Shown in pieces: positions 7,587 through 16,273 of a stretch of DNA of 64,000 nt. Below the pieces are notes generated by a model. The model had not been told where the DNA came from and did no database searches. It saw only the letters and a program-made list of their open reading frames with translations. The translations under genes and the position numbers were made by a program. Every line of letters begins with the position of its first letter. The first letter of the stretch is position 1. This stretch comes from Paenibacillus sp. FSL K6-3182 (GTDB lineage Bacteria > Bacillota > Bacilli > Paenibacillales > Paenibacillaceae): positions 510,001 through 574,000 of the forward strand of contig NZ_CP150265.1 in the NCBI RefSeq assembly GCF_037976325.1. Reading direction: 5' to 3'.

Positions 7587-8036
7587 TTATGCTCTAGCTG
7601 ATCCTTGCTGTATTCGGTCTAGGAACTGATGCATTTGTTCCAGCAATGCAGCACCTTCTTCAGGTGTGCCGTCAAGCTTGCATGCGAGCTGATGAGGAAT
7701 ATCGACGGCTTGTTCCTTTAATGCTCGGCCTTGCGCTGTGAGTTCCACGAGTACGCTGCGTTCATCGTTGCGGTCACGCGTACGCGTAATATGTCCTGCA
7801 GCTTCCAGCTTCTTAAGAAGCGGGGTCAACGTGCCTGAGTCCAGATAAAGCTTATTGCCAAGCGCGGTTACCGTGACATGGTCCTGCTCCCATAGGGCGA
7901 GCATTGTAACGTATTGCGTGTAGGTAAGGTCGATCTTCTCGAGCATTGGGCGATAAAGCTTAGTAATCTCGCGAGAGCAGGCATAAAAAGCGAAGCATAT
8001 TTGATTGTCCAGTTTTAAAATTTCGTTGCTGTCCAT
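7587..8036 (-). CDS. ohrR: OhrR-type organic hydroperoxide-sensing MarR repressor
   Basis: A 149-residue winged-helix repressor. The sensing cysteine Cys14 sits in the OhrR signature LDNQICFAFYACSREITKLY, and the helix LTYTQYVTMLALWE and wing LYLDSGTLTPLLKKLE closely follow Bacillus OhrR. Oxidation of this cysteine by organic peroxides releases OhrR from DNA in characterised members. The ATG at 8036 has GGAGGACAACAAC upstream. A TTGACA/TATATT promoter with an A/T-rich palindrome lies ahead of it. The usual partner ohrA is not in the window; the next gene is an aldo/keto reductase. Confidence 0.88.
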   Translation of the reverse strand: MDSNEILKLDNQICFAFYACSREITKLYRPMLEKIDLTYTQYVTMLALWEQDHVTVTALGNKLYLDSGTLTPLLKKLEAAGHITRTRDRNDERSVLVELTAQGRALKEQAVDIPHQLACKLDGTPEEGAALLEQMHQFLDRIQQGSARA

Positions 8037-8100
8037 GTTGTTGTCCTCCGTGGGAAGGTGAATTTGTTTGTTTAAAAGGCAATGAGCTAAAGTTCTAAGT

Positions 8101-8157
8101 TTAACAAAATTAAATTGTGATAAATATAATATAGAGGAATGGACAATACACTGTCAA
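8101..8157 (-). promoter_or_regulatory. ohrR promoter and candidate OhrR operator
   Basis: Minus-strand -35 TTGACA (8157-8152), 18 bp, -10 TATATT (8133-8128). Just downstream, 8104-8118 reads ACAAAATTAAATTGT, which resembles the OhrR box of Bacillus (ACAATT..AATTGT). This is consistent with autorepression. Confidence 0.6.
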
Positions 8158-8240
8158 TGCGCACAGCTGCTCCTTATATTGTAGTGGGAGGACGAAGTGT
8201 GCTATAGTTACAGCGTTTATTTAATGAAGGAGTGATAGCG

Positions 8241-8477
8241 ATGTCTTATACTGCTAATGAGGTTGCAGAATGGATGCTGAACGAATTGAAGGAAAAAGGG
8301 ATTTTGCATCAAAGCGCCGCAGTTGAGCATATAAAAAGCCATTTTGGCGAATCGTTTATATATGTGAATGAGCACGGCAACGCTTCAATCGACAAAGAAG
8401 TGAAAAAAGTGTTCCGTAAGCTCCATAAGGGAAAGGCCGCTTGGGAGAGAGACGGTTTCTTCTGGGGCTGGAGCTAA
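8241..8477 (+). CDS. Small conserved protein, DUF6953-like
   Basis: A 78-residue soluble protein (SYTANEVAEWMLNELKEKG..., ending DGFFWGWS). It resembles the small DUF6953 family seen in Firmicutes, whose function is unknown. A predicted helix-turn-helix-like N-terminal part is followed by a Lys-rich KKVFRKLHKGKAAWER stretch. The ATG at 8241 has AAGGAG 8-9 bp upstream; an in-frame ATG 9 bp earlier is too close to that site. A TTGTAG/TATAGT promoter with an 18-bp spacer lies shortly upstream. It is monocistronic. Confidence 0.65.
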   Translation: MSYTANEVAEWMLNELKEKGILHQSAAVEHIKSHFGESFIYVNEHGNASIDKEVKKVFRKLHKGKAAWERDGFFWGWS

Positions 8478-8541
8478 ACCGCATATTATTGTAGTGGGAA
8501 GCTGGGCGTTAAAGCCAAAACGTCCATTTCTCATGAACAAC

Positions 8542-8576
8542 TTGACAAAGGTAACTGTAATTATTAAACTTACAGT
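8542..8576 (+). promoter_or_regulatory. Candidate promoter with ACTGTAA/TTACAGT inverted repeat
   Basis: -35 TTGACA (8542-8547), 17 bp, weak -10 TAAACT (8565-8570), about 130 bp before the IDEAL gene. A 7-bp inverted repeat ACTGTAA (8554-8560) / TTACAGT (8570-8576) overlaps the spacer and -10 box, and a third TTACAGT is at 8654-8660. This may be a regulator binding site. Confidence 0.45.
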
Positions 8577-8701
8577 ATGGAAGTCACCAATAGGACGTAG
8601 CTTAATCATAAAAGAAGCGTCTACTTTTTTAAAGCAAGTGTACCAAAAAAAGTTACAGTTAACGAGGTATTCTTACTATTAGGGATAGGTGGTGTTTGGA
8701 G

Positions 8702-9067
8702 ATGAAATTCAACATAAGCGATTGGGTACAAGGTAAAACAAAAGATGGCGAGCTCATTCATGGTTTTGTCGAAACCATCGATATTTTGCAAGGATTTGTA
8801 ACCGTGAGCGTTGTAAAGTCGGATAACGTAGAGGTTATAGGGAAAACCGTAGCCGTTCGTTCATCATGGCTCAAAAACGTATCCGAAATTACTATAAATG
8901 ATGCGCAGGTTTTTCAAAATGCAATTGACTTAGCTTTAGATACATGGGATGAGGCTTGGTTTATGGAGCTGACCAATGCGAAGAAAGCTAGCGAAGAAGC
9001 GGCTGAGGCTGGAGAACGTTCGAAGGTATATTCATTTCCAGTCAATCGACTTGGTCAATCTGCTTAA
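8702..9067 (+). CDS. IDEAL-domain protein
   Basis: A 121-residue soluble protein. Residues about 74-91 (AIDLALDTWDEAWFMELT) match the IDEAL domain, a short helical module found in Firmicutes that is named for its conserved residues and is used for protein-protein contacts, as in ComK-related proteins. The N-terminal half (DWVQGKTKDGELIHGFVE) looks like a small beta-barrel. The ATG at 8702 has AGGTGG 9 bp upstream; a TTG two codons earlier is too close. It is monocistronic with a strong terminator. The function is unknown. Confidence 0.75.
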   Translation: MKFNISDWVQGKTKDGELIHGFVETIDILQGFVTVSVVKSDNVEVIGKTVAVRSSWLKNVSEITINDAQVFQNAIDLALDTWDEAWFMELTNAKKASEEAAEAGERSKVYSFPVNRLGQSA

Positions 9068-9107
9068 TCGGAGCAGGTTTGCCTCCTATCACATCATAGC
9101 ACCAACG

Positions 9108-9153
9108 AAAAAAAGGATGATGCCATGCGTGCCGCTGGTGTCATCCTTTTTTT
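9108..9153. terminator. Bidirectional terminator
   Basis: Stem AAAAAAAGGATGA / TCATCCTTTTTTT with inner TGCCA/TGG pairs. The A-run and T-run let it work for the IDEAL gene (+) and the SbnB gene (-), which converge here. Confidence 0.88.
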
Positions 9154-9197
9154 GTATACCCGAGAAGCGGCATATAGCCATTTTTCCACTGGGAGCA

Positions 9198-10187
9198 TTA
9201 CTTAAGCTGTAGTCCGATTCCAAACGCTTGCGCTCGCTGGACGAAATAATCGGCTATCGCCATATCAAACACAGCCATGCCCATCGGACAAAATAATATG
9301 GGCTCCGAATCGGAGGTGCTGGCAAGCGCTTCGCGGCATATCACATCGGTTAGGGAGGTGGTTTGTGCTTCTGTTAAGCCGCTCTCAAGATGCAGCAGCT
9401 CAATGTCAGTATTTTCGCGGCAAACCTCATTCCAATCGTCGACGATAATCGCGTTAATGCCGCTTATAGCTGCTGCTGTATAATCCCGTAAAGAAACATC
9501 GAGCAGAAGAGTGCCTTCAGCGGGAGGAGTATCGATATAACGCTGAGAGCTTACTGTGCAATTAATAATGAGATTGCATTCGTTATATAACTGCTGCCAG
9601 CTGCTGGCGAGACGCGTACGGTGGCGCAGTGCAGCGTCCACAGCAGCAAGGTCAGGGTTATCCAGCTCGCATCCGCGTATATCATACACTTGTATATCCT
9701 CTAAATGCTCTCCGAATAAGCGGCAGCACATATCGTAATGAAGCCGGCCTACAGGCCCGAAGCCGATGATTCCAACCTTTAAGCTTTTTGATGCGGTGCG
9801 TGTTTTTAGATAATGGCGGATGAATAAACCGCTGACTGCAGCTGTCCGGGCAGCACTCGGCAGCGGGGTGCCCAGCATGGCGTAAGGAATGCCTGTTTCT
9901 GCGTTGTTGAGCAGTGTGACGCTGTGTGCCCTTGGCAAACCGGCGTCGATATTGCCTGGGAAGCTAGCGATCCACTTCATACCGGCAGTCTTTACCGATC
10001 CGCCGATGTATGCAGGCATAGCTATGATGCGATTAGCTGGATTGCGATAACGCAGGTAGGGCTTTATCGGCTGTGCATAATCGCCGGAATCGATAATTTG
10101 CACCGCAACCTCTATGCTGTCAACAAGCTCTTCCCAGTGCAATCCGATAGTGCGAATATGTTCATCGCCGAGATATAGCACGGTCAT
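9198..10187 (-). CDS. sbnB: SbnB-like N-(2-amino-2-carboxyethyl)-L-glutamate dehydrogenase
   Basis: A 329-residue member of the ornithine cyclodeaminase/mu-crystallin family. In the staphyloferrin B pathway SbnB oxidises N-(1-amino-1-carboxyl-2-ethyl)-glutamate with NAD to yield L-2,3-diaminopropionate and 2-oxoglutarate. The nucleotide-binding loop GIIGFGPVG and a substrate-side KWIASFPGN with TLLNNAETGIPYAML are clear family marks. It follows sbnA by 48 bp on the same strand as the last gene of a three-gene operon. The ATG at 10187 has GAGAGG just upstream. Confidence 0.88.
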   Translation of the reverse strand: MTVLYLGDEHIRTIGLHWEELVDSIEVAVQIIDSGDYAQPIKPYLRYRNPANRIIAMPAYIGGSVKTAGMKWIASFPGNIDAGLPRAHSVTLLNNAETGIPYAMLGTPLPSAARTAAVSGLFIRHYLKTRTASKSLKVGIIGFGPVGRLHYDMCCRLFGEHLEDIQVYDIRGCELDNPDLAAVDAALRHRTRLASSWQQLYNECNLIINCTVSSQRYIDTPPAEGTLLLDVSLRDYTAAAISGINAIIVDDWNEVCRENTDIELLHLESGLTEAQTTSLTDVICREALASTSDSEPILFCPMGMAVFDMAIADYFVQRAQAFGIGLQLK

Positions 10188-10235
10188 GTTCCTCTCGTTT
10201 TTGGATTAGGGAGTGTGCTAAATTTCGGAGCGAAT

Positions 10236-11183
10236 TCAGCCGAACTGCTGCTTTACCCACTCATCGTTGAATACGGTATCCATGTATCTCTCTCCGCGAT
10301 CATGTATAATAACGACGCATATGGCATCATCGGGGAGTTCGTGCTCGATCGATTTTAAGGCATGGATAATCGCGCCAGAGGAAGGTCCTGCCAAAATCGA
10401 TTCCTGCGCAACGAGCAGTCTGCAGCCATCGACCATATCTTTATCGGCTACCATTATAGCTTGATCCATAAACCTCGTCTGGGCAAAGGGCGGTATGATA
10501 CCTGTTCCAAGTCCCGGGAAGCGGCGGTTGCCGTTCACTCCTCCGAAAATAACGCTGCCTGCCGCATCGACAGCTACCACTTTCGTGGATAGCTTATGCT
10601 CGCGCACATATTGCGAGCAGCCTAACATGGTGCCGCAGGTGCTGACTCCGCCGACAATAAAATCGACGTGGCCCAGCTCTTCAACAATTTCGTGCATCGT
10701 ACCCTCATAGTGAGACAAATAGTTGTTTTTATTCGAATATTGATTCGGCCAGAAGCTATTGGGAATGCGCTCTAATAATTGCTGTACTCGATTTAATCTT
10801 GCGGGCAGAAACTCACCTGTCTCAATGTCAGGCTCTTCAACCAGTTCGATCTCTGCGCCATAAGCACGCATGATGCGGATATTTTGCTGCGTCGCCTTCG
10901 GATCAATGACGCTTACGAATTTCATGCCGAGATAGGAGCTGATGGCAGCGAGACTAATTGCCATATTCCCTGAGCTGGACTCAATGATGACGGAGCCGGG
11001 CCCGATCAAGCCTTCATCCCATGCTTTATTAATAATACGGGCGGCGGAGCGGTCTTTCGCGCTGCCTCCCGGGTTTAGCAATTCAAGCTTTGCGAATACC
11101 TTAATGCCGCGATCGTTCGCAAACAGCTTCGAGAGCTGGACGAGCGGCGTATTCCCGATGATGGACAACAAATTTCTCTCCAA
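10236..11183 (-). CDS. sbnA: SbnA-like 2,3-diaminopropionate biosynthesis PLP enzyme
   Basis: A 315-residue cysteine-synthase-fold PLP enzyme. SbnA joins O-phospho-L-serine and L-glutamate to the amino acid that SbnB then cleaves. PLP-binding Lys43 is in NPGGSAKDR, the substrate loop is SSSGNMAI, and the phosphate cradle GGVSTCGTM matches SbnA rather than plain CysK. The start is a TTG at 11183 with AAGGGGTG about 7 bp upstream. It lies 13 bp after the adenylating-enzyme gene, so the two are probably co-translated. Confidence 0.88.
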   Translation of the reverse strand: MERNLLSIIGNTPLVQLSKLFANDRGIKVFAKLELLNPGGSAKDRSAARIINKAWDEGLIGPGSVIIESSSGNMAISLAAISSYLGMKFVSVIDPKATQQNIRIMRAYGAEIELVEEPDIETGEFLPARLNRVQQLLERIPNSFWPNQYSNKNNYLSHYEGTMHEIVEELGHVDFIVGGVSTCGTMLGCSQYVREHKLSTKVVAVDAAGSVIFGGVNGNRRFPGLGTGIIPPFAQTRFMDQAIMVADKDMVDGCRLLVAQESILAGPSSGAIIHALKSIEHELPDDAICVVIIHDRGERYMDTVFNDEWVKQQFG

Positions 11184-11196
11184 AGGCTAACACCCC

Positions 11197-12432
11197 TTAA
11201 AAATAAATTTTTTTGGATTTCACCGTCCCGCGTTCAAGTTGTTCATTTTCCGCTGCGCGTGTTACCGAAATGCCCTCAAGCATGCGATTTTGAATCATTT
11301 GTCCAATGTCCCCAATTTTATGCTCGATAGCATGCTTGATATGGACAAGCATTTCATCTTTCAGCGATTTGCTTTGAATATGAACAAGCAGCTTATTCTC
11401 ATGGAGTCTTACTCGAAGCTGTGCGTCATGGATGTATTGGTGTACGACACTTTCGATATCGTATAGGCTGATTTTTTCCCCATGCTTCAAATCCGTGCCG
11501 ATTCGTTTGGAGATACAGCTGAAGCATTGCCGCTGCTTGCCGTCGATGCAAATGGTTTGAAAATCACGCGCGACGTCGTAGGTGACATACCTCATGGCTG
11601 GGAACAATGAACGTACAAAAGAGGTCAATACGAGAACGGCTTCGTTCTCTTTCAGTGGTTCAAAGCTGTCGTCGATTTGCTCCGCCGGTATTGCCTCGGC
11701 ATAAATGCCATCAGCGATGACATATAGCCCAAGCTCATGTGAATAGGAGGCGATCGCTCCAACTTCAATCGAGCCATACGTGTCTAAAATATGCTGCGGC
11801 TCGATTCCGAACCGTTCGGCCATGTTGTGCTGCCACTGGAGCGGGGCGATTTCGCCGACTAATATTATTTTTTTGATGCCAAATTGCTTTGGTTCCTCTG
11901 CGTGAGAGACGATAGCATCCAAAATCGACGGCATCGTATAAAGAAGCTCTGGACGATAGGATTCCAGCCTCGCAATATGCTCTTCAATCGGGAGCGAGAA
12001 CGACAGGGAGTCTGCTTCCAAGCCAAGCCGGTCAAAGATGGTCAGCGCAGTATTTGCTGCATGCCCTGTACCCATGTCGGCAAATGCTCTGCGAATAGGG
12101 ACGGGAGGCTCAGCGGCAGTGCTGGCGGTCATCCAATCCTGAAAGCAGGCTGTTTTTGCATCGATATAATTCTCGTCATCTTCCTTTGAATAATAAATCG
12201 CCTTGCGAACGCCTGATGAAGTGCCTGAGGTTTTGTAAACGGACAAACCTTCCTCTTCTCGAGCTCTCCCCGTAAAATAATGCTGCTCCAAAATGTCCGA
12301 CGTGATGAGCGGAAGATCAGACAACTGGCAAGCTTGCGGATCTATTCCATCCTGTTGAAGAAGGGTGTTGTACCAGGGGTGATGCTGGACGATTCGCTTG
12401 ATATGCGGATGAAGCAGAGCTAATGGTGACAT
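11197..12432 (-). CDS. PaaK-like adenylate-forming enzyme
   Basis: A 411-residue member of the phenylacetate-CoA ligase / coenzyme F390 synthetase branch of AMP-forming enzymes, which activate a carboxylic acid as acyl-AMP and pass it to a thiol or amine. The phosphate loop TSGTSSG is at residues 68-74, the adenine motif YGSIE at 219-223 and the ribose-binding Asp at 286. The C-terminal lobe ends in a Lys-rich KSKKIYF. It is the first gene of the operon with sbnA and sbnB, so the acid or amine partner is probably diaminopropionate or a product of it. No carrier protein, condensation domain or NIS synthetase is nearby. The substrate is unknown. Confidence 0.8.
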   Translation of the reverse strand: MSPLALLHPHIKRIVQHHPWYNTLLQQDGIDPQACQLSDLPLITSDILEQHYFTGRAREEEGLSVYKTSGTSSGVRKAIYYSKEDDENYIDAKTACFQDWMTASTAAEPPVPIRRAFADMGTGHAANTALTIFDRLGLEADSLSFSLPIEEHIARLESYRPELLYTMPSILDAIVSHAEEPKQFGIKKIILVGEIAPLQWQHNMAERFGIEPQHILDTYGSIEVGAIASYSHELGLYVIADGIYAEAIPAEQIDDSFEPLKENEAVLVLTSFVRSLFPAMRYVTYDVARDFQTICIDGKQRQCFSCISKRIGTDLKHGEKISLYDIESVVHQYIHDAQLRVRLHENKLLVHIQSKSLKDEMLVHIKHAIEHKIGDIGQMIQNRMLEGISVTRAAENEQLERGTVKSKKIYF

Positions 12433-12593
12433 TTGGTGTTGAGCCTCCTGTAGGACAAATATCTCGAATGAATGCGTTAATTAAGCATATGTCGTTTGCG
12501 CCTCTAGGTTCTGATTATGGGGACAAACGCCTACATCCATTTCGTTCAAGCTTCGTATGCTAATAAGAGTGAATCATGAGGCAGTAGTATATT

Positions 12594-13421
12594 GTGAGAG
12601 AGAGGGTGACTGCTATATCGTTTATGAAGAAACATCGTCGTACGGTTGCGGATAAGTGGGCCAAATCGGAAGTGATGAGACGTGACTCGGTGTTAAAGAA
12701 TCATTTGCCGGAAGCGGAGATGATGACAAGGAAGAGCCTGCGTAAAATGTTGAAACAGTGGGGGATGGTGTATGTAAAGCCGATCAGAGGTGGACAGGGG
12801 AGAGGTGTGATGAGGGTAGAGCTTGACGAGGAGGGCTTTCGGCCCTATTCGTACCAGCTTGGAGAAAAAAAGTTGGCTTTTTTCACCTATAAAGCGGCTT
12901 ATCGGTCTATTTTGAGAGATTCGAAAAGGAAGGCTTACCTAGTGCAAAAAGGGATTCGCTTGCTGCGGCATAAGGGGCGTCCGTTTGATATAAGGCTCGT
13001 GGTGCAGCAGTCGCCGCATGGGGTTTGGGAGGCGACGGGAACTTTGGGCAGAGTAGCTCATCCTCGAAAAATTGTAACGAATGGCAGTCAGGGAGGAACG
13101 ATTTATCCAACAGGGTATTTGCTGAGGCGTTATATGAGTGCGCCAGTGAGGCGGCGTATGTTGAATGGGATGGATAAGCTTGGCGTTCTCACCGCAATGA
13201 AGCTCCACCAGACGTATCCCGGCATTAAGGAATTAGGTGTTGATCTTGCGCTTGATCGCGAGCTTAAGCCATGGATACTTGAAGTTAATACGCTGCCTGA
13301 TCCATGCCCGTTCTTACTGCTTGATGACCAATCGATGCTTCGTAAAATCGTACGCTACGGCAAGGCATACGGAAAAACCTACAAGCTGAACTGTAAAAAG
13401 GCGAAGCGCGGGGTTAGGTAG
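12594..13421 (+). CDS. YheC/YheD-family ATP-grasp protein
   Basis: About 265-275 residues of the YheC/D family, ATP-grasp proteins associated with the endospore coat in Bacillus. KPIRGGQGRGV is the ATP-loop lysine region, FDIRLVVQ and KELGVDLALD lead to the metal-binding Glu-Val-Asn of ILEVNTLPDP. The true reaction is unknown. The start is uncertain: a GTG at 12594 with GAGG 12 bp upstream, a GTG at 12606, and an ATG at 12624 are all in frame, and none has ideal spacing. It is divergent from the diaminopropionate operon, which gives only weak support for a link. Confidence 0.78.
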   Translation: MRERVTAISFMKKHRRTVADKWAKSEVMRRDSVLKNHLPEAEMMTRKSLRKMLKQWGMVYVKPIRGGQGRGVMRVELDEEGFRPYSYQLGEKKLAFFTYKAAYRSILRDSKRKAYLVQKGIRLLRHKGRPFDIRLVVQQSPHGVWEATGTLGRVAHPRKIVTNGSQGGTIYPTGYLLRRYMSAPVRRRMLNGMDKLGVLTAMKLHQTYPGIKELGVDLALDRELKPWILEVNTLPDPCPFLLLDDQSMLRKIVRYGKAYGKTYKLNCKKAKRGVR

Positions 13422-13491
13422 AGCGGAGCGGGTGGGCAAGCTCGACTAACCGCTTTAAGAGTGCAGATGCTCAACCAGCGCCAAAGAGTTA

Positions 13492-13527
13492 GCACCTAAT
13501 AAGCACATATATATGCTTATTAGGTGC
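13492..13527. terminator. Long inverted repeat between convergent genes
   Basis: Perfect 14-bp arms GCACCTAATAAGCA / TGCTTATTAGGTGC around CATATATA. It lies between the ATP-grasp gene (+) and pucR (-). No long U-run follows, so it may act as a bidirectional terminator of the weaker kind. Confidence 0.55.
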
Positions 13528-13622
13528 AATTGGCATATGAGCCAGCTCGAAATTTTGCTGGTAAACACAAATATGCCCTTGCAGCGTGGAAAGTAATGCT
13601 AGTCGAGTGCTCAAGTCTGCAC

Positions 13623-15293
13623 TTAGTCTGTCATGAACATCAACTGCATCGAAAATGCGGTACGGAAGCGAAGGCTCTCCACGGGATCTCGCAAATCGCG
13701 GCCGGTGAGCCTTTCGCATTTTTCGAGGCGATAGGTGACGGTGTTGCGATGCACGAACAGCTGCTTTGCCGTTTCGGCAAGCTGACAATGCGTATCGTAG
13801 AAGGTGCTGAGCGTCTTCATTAAATCGCTGCGCTCCTTGCCTTCAATGCTTAATAAATCCTTGAACGTCTCCTCGTAATATTCCTTGAGCTCCTCCTTTG
13901 GGATCATCCGCAGCAAGTTGCTGAAATCTTTGGCGCGGTAAGGTTGGACAAACTGCTTCTTTCGCGCGTCGTAGCCTGTTTGCAGCGCTTCGATTGCTTC
14001 CTTATAGGATAAAGGGACTTGTGTAAGCTGTGATACCGGATTCCCGATGCCAATCGAGATGGGGATGCCGTGCTGCTCGCTTAGGCAAAGCACCATTTGC
14101 TTCAGCTGCCCTAAAAACTTATCTTCGGTGCCTTTGGCAGCATCTTGATTTGCCTTAAGCGCGATAAGGAAGCAGAAGTATTCGTTTTTTGTAAAAAGTA
14201 CAAAACGCAAATCAAGCTTCGAAAACTCGCTTTTCAGCACATTGTAATGGCGGTCGCGCTCGGATATAAAGCGGCCATCAGATTCGAGTGCGCTTGGCGG
14301 ACGAAAAGAATCAAAAGAGGTGTCGCGCTTAGCGACAATGCTGACGTAAACGGGATGATTCAACAAATCATAGTTTTTGCTGCGATGAATAAGCTCTTGC
14401 TCAGAGGTGATGAGGCCATCAACAAAGCCGGAGAAAAACTCATTTTTATAACGCCGCGACCGCTCTTTGACCGCTTGCTTCTTGATAAGCTCGAGTCCGA
14501 TGACGTTGGCGGCTTGTTCCATTGCATGTTTCGTTAAGTTGCTGAAGTGTTTGCTGCTGTCGCTCGTCAAAGCGACCAACAATCCTTCTAGCTGAAAGGT
14601 AACAATCGGGTACAGCTCAACAGCTGTAAAAGGTGCGCCAATGAAAGTTGGAGAAGTGAATGGAATGCTGTAAGAGCTGTGCAGCGAGGGTGAGATCAGC
14701 TCTGCTTGAAGATCGGACGACAATGCAAGATACAAATCCGTTGTCATAGCGTTTGAACGATGTAGAAGTCCGCCTTGTGGATTGATCAGCATAACCGGGG
14801 AGTCGATGAGAAGCGACAATGCTTCAATGACGTCGATTGTGCTTTTGCCCTGCATGATCATTTGTGAAAACTGTTTATGTGTCGTCAAAGCATAATGCAG
14901 CTCATCCGTGCGCTTCTCCAAAATATGGCTAAGCGAGTCGTTGCATATATCACCCAGCGAATGCGCCAGAGACAGCTCGATAATCGGAAAATGCAGCTTT
15001 TCCGCACACTGAAGCACATCGCTTGGCACCTCCTGCAAAAAACGTTTGGTCTTAATCGCTAGACCGGCACATCCGAATTCAGCCATACTTTTGACGAGTG
15101 AGAGCAGAGCCTCTGGTTGATCCTTCATCGCATAACCGGTCGTGAGAAGCAATTCCTGCGGTTTCAAATAGTTAATAATATCTGGAGCGTCCATGATGTT
15201 GACCGATTGGACGCTATTTGTCATGCCGTCATGTCCGGCAAGTATTTTTGCATTCGCATATACCGGGAGAGATAAGAGTTCTTTTAGGAGCAT
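13623..15293 (-). CDS. pucR: PucR-family regulator of purine/allantoin catabolism
   Basis: A 556-residue activator with the PucR layout: an N-terminal ligand domain (about 1-125, PVYANAKILAGHDG ... VNIMDAPDIINYLKPQELLLTTGY), a long central GGDEF-like/CdaR region (about 280-410), and a C-terminal PucR helix-turn-helix (about 490-550, CQLAETAKQLFVHRNTVTYRL). In Bacillus PucR activates the puc genes in response to allantoin-type intermediates. The ATG at 15293 is preferred over a GTG two codons earlier; its ribosome site (GGCGGTG) is weak. It is divergent from the allantoin transport and degradation genes, the expected regulatory position. Confidence 0.85.
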   Translation of the reverse strand: MLLKELLSLPVYANAKILAGHDGMTNSVQSVNIMDAPDIINYLKPQELLLTTGYAMKDQPEALLSLVKSMAEFGCAGLAIKTKRFLQEVPSDVLQCAEKLHFPIIELSLAHSLGDICNDSLSHILEKRTDELHYALTTHKQFSQMIMQGKSTIDVIEALSLLIDSPVMLINPQGGLLHRSNAMTTDLYLALSSDLQAELISPSLHSSYSIPFTSPTFIGAPFTAVELYPIVTFQLEGLLVALTSDSSKHFSNLTKHAMEQAANVIGLELIKKQAVKERSRRYKNEFFSGFVDGLITSEQELIHRSKNYDLLNHPVYVSIVAKRDTSFDSFRPPSALESDGRFISERDRHYNVLKSEFSKLDLRFVLFTKNEYFCFLIALKANQDAAKGTEDKFLGQLKQMVLCLSEQHGIPISIGIGNPVSQLTQVPLSYKEAIEALQTGYDARKKQFVQPYRAKDFSNLLRMIPKEELKEYYEETFKDLLSIEGKERSDLMKTLSTFYDTHCQLAETAKQLFVHRNTVTYRLEKCERLTGRDLRDPVESLRFRTAFSMQLMFMTD

Positions 15294-15454
15294 AACCACA
15301 CCGCCAATGCTTTTTATGTTAGATTATATGACACAATATATCATCTATGCAGCGGGGTGTAAATATATGATTGTGCGGATTATGCAAGGAATATGGGATA
15401 TTTTTAGCTACTATGCACAATGACAATGACATGGATTCGGATTATGATGTAGCT

Positions 15455-15469
15455 ACAAAACAATTTTGT
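15455..15469. promoter_or_regulatory. Candidate operator before the allantoin operon
   Basis: ACAAAA-CAA-TTTTGT, a 6-bp inverted repeat 43 bp upstream of the ABC ATPase start, in the divergent region shared with pucR. It differs from the known Bacillus PucR box, so assignment to PucR is only a guess. Confidence 0.35.
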
Positions 15470-15511
15470 GTTATATAACCTGACAACAACAAGGGATTGG
15501 GGTTGGTACAA

Positions 15512-16273
15512 ATGAAATTAGTGGTGAATCAGGTTGGGAAAAGCTTTGGAAGCAGAACGATTTTGAAAAATGTAGATCTTACAGTTAACTCGCATGAGTT
15601 TATTTGCATACTTGGCCATAGCGGATGCGGCAAATCGACGCTGTTAAATATGATTGCGGGTTACCTTCTGCCTGATGATGGTGCGATTACCGTAGATGGA
15701 GAAGAAATTAAGGGTCCTTCCAAGTCAAGAGGAATGGTATTTCAGGATCATGCCTTATTCCCTTGGATGACCATAAAGGACAACATTGCCTTCGGTCCAG
15801 AAGTGCAGAAGATGCCAAAAGCACAGGCGAAGGAAACCGCAATGGAGTTTCTGAAGCTGGTAGGGCTGGAACAATACGCCGGACATTATCCTGGTGAATT
15901 GTCGGGGGGCATGAAACAGCGGGTAGGCATTGCAAGGGCGCTTGCGAGCAAGCCGGACATTTTGCTAATGGATGAGCCGTTTGGCGCACTGGACGTACTG
16001 ACGCGTGAGACGATGCGAGTAGAGCTGCAAAAGATTTGCAGTCAGCTCAAACCAACAATCCTGTTCGTGACACACAGCATAAGCGAAGCGGTTTATCTCG
16101 CGGATCGTGTTGTCGTGATGAAGCATGGTGAAATTGCAGAAATTTTTGAGGTCGGAATTAAACATCCGCGATCTTCCCATTCTGCTGGTTTTGGCGAAAT
16201 GATGAGCCGCATTGAACGGGTTCTTATGGATGAGGAGCATCTGGAGCTAGCGCAAGCAAAGGTGGGGTCATAA
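15512..16273 (+). CDS. ABC transporter ATPase, NitT/TauT type (allantoin importer candidate)
   Basis: A 253-residue ATP-binding subunit of an SsuB/TauB-type importer. Walker A GHSGCGKS (35-42), Q-loop FQDHALFPW, signature LSGGMKQR and Walker B ILLMDEP are intact. The ATG at 15512 is chosen; a TTG 15 bp upstream also keeps frame. It is the first gene of a six-gene run on one strand, and its stop overlaps the permease start by one base (TAATG). Its place beside pucR and allantoin-degrading enzymes suggests import of allantoin or a related ureide. Confidence 0.88.
   Translation: MKLVVNQVGKSFGSRTILKNVDLTVNSHEFICILGHSGCGKSTLLNMIAGYLLPDDGAITVDGEEIKGPSKSRGMVFQDHALFPWMTIKDNIAFGPEVQKMPKAQAKETAMEFLKLVGLEQYAGHYPGELSGGMKQRVGIARALASKPDILLMDEPFGALDVLTRETMRVELQKICSQLKPTILFVTHSISEAVYLADRVVVMKHGEIAEIFEVGIKHPRSSHSAGFGEMMSRIERVLMDEEHLELAQAKVGS

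Noticed and set aside
8494-8682. 62-residue ORF on the plus strand
   Set aside because: No ribosome site, and it runs through the promoter and inverted repeats of the next gene.
12433-12593. Fur box that would make the diaminopropionate operon a siderophore system
   Set aside because: No GATAATGATAATCATTATC-like sequence is visible.
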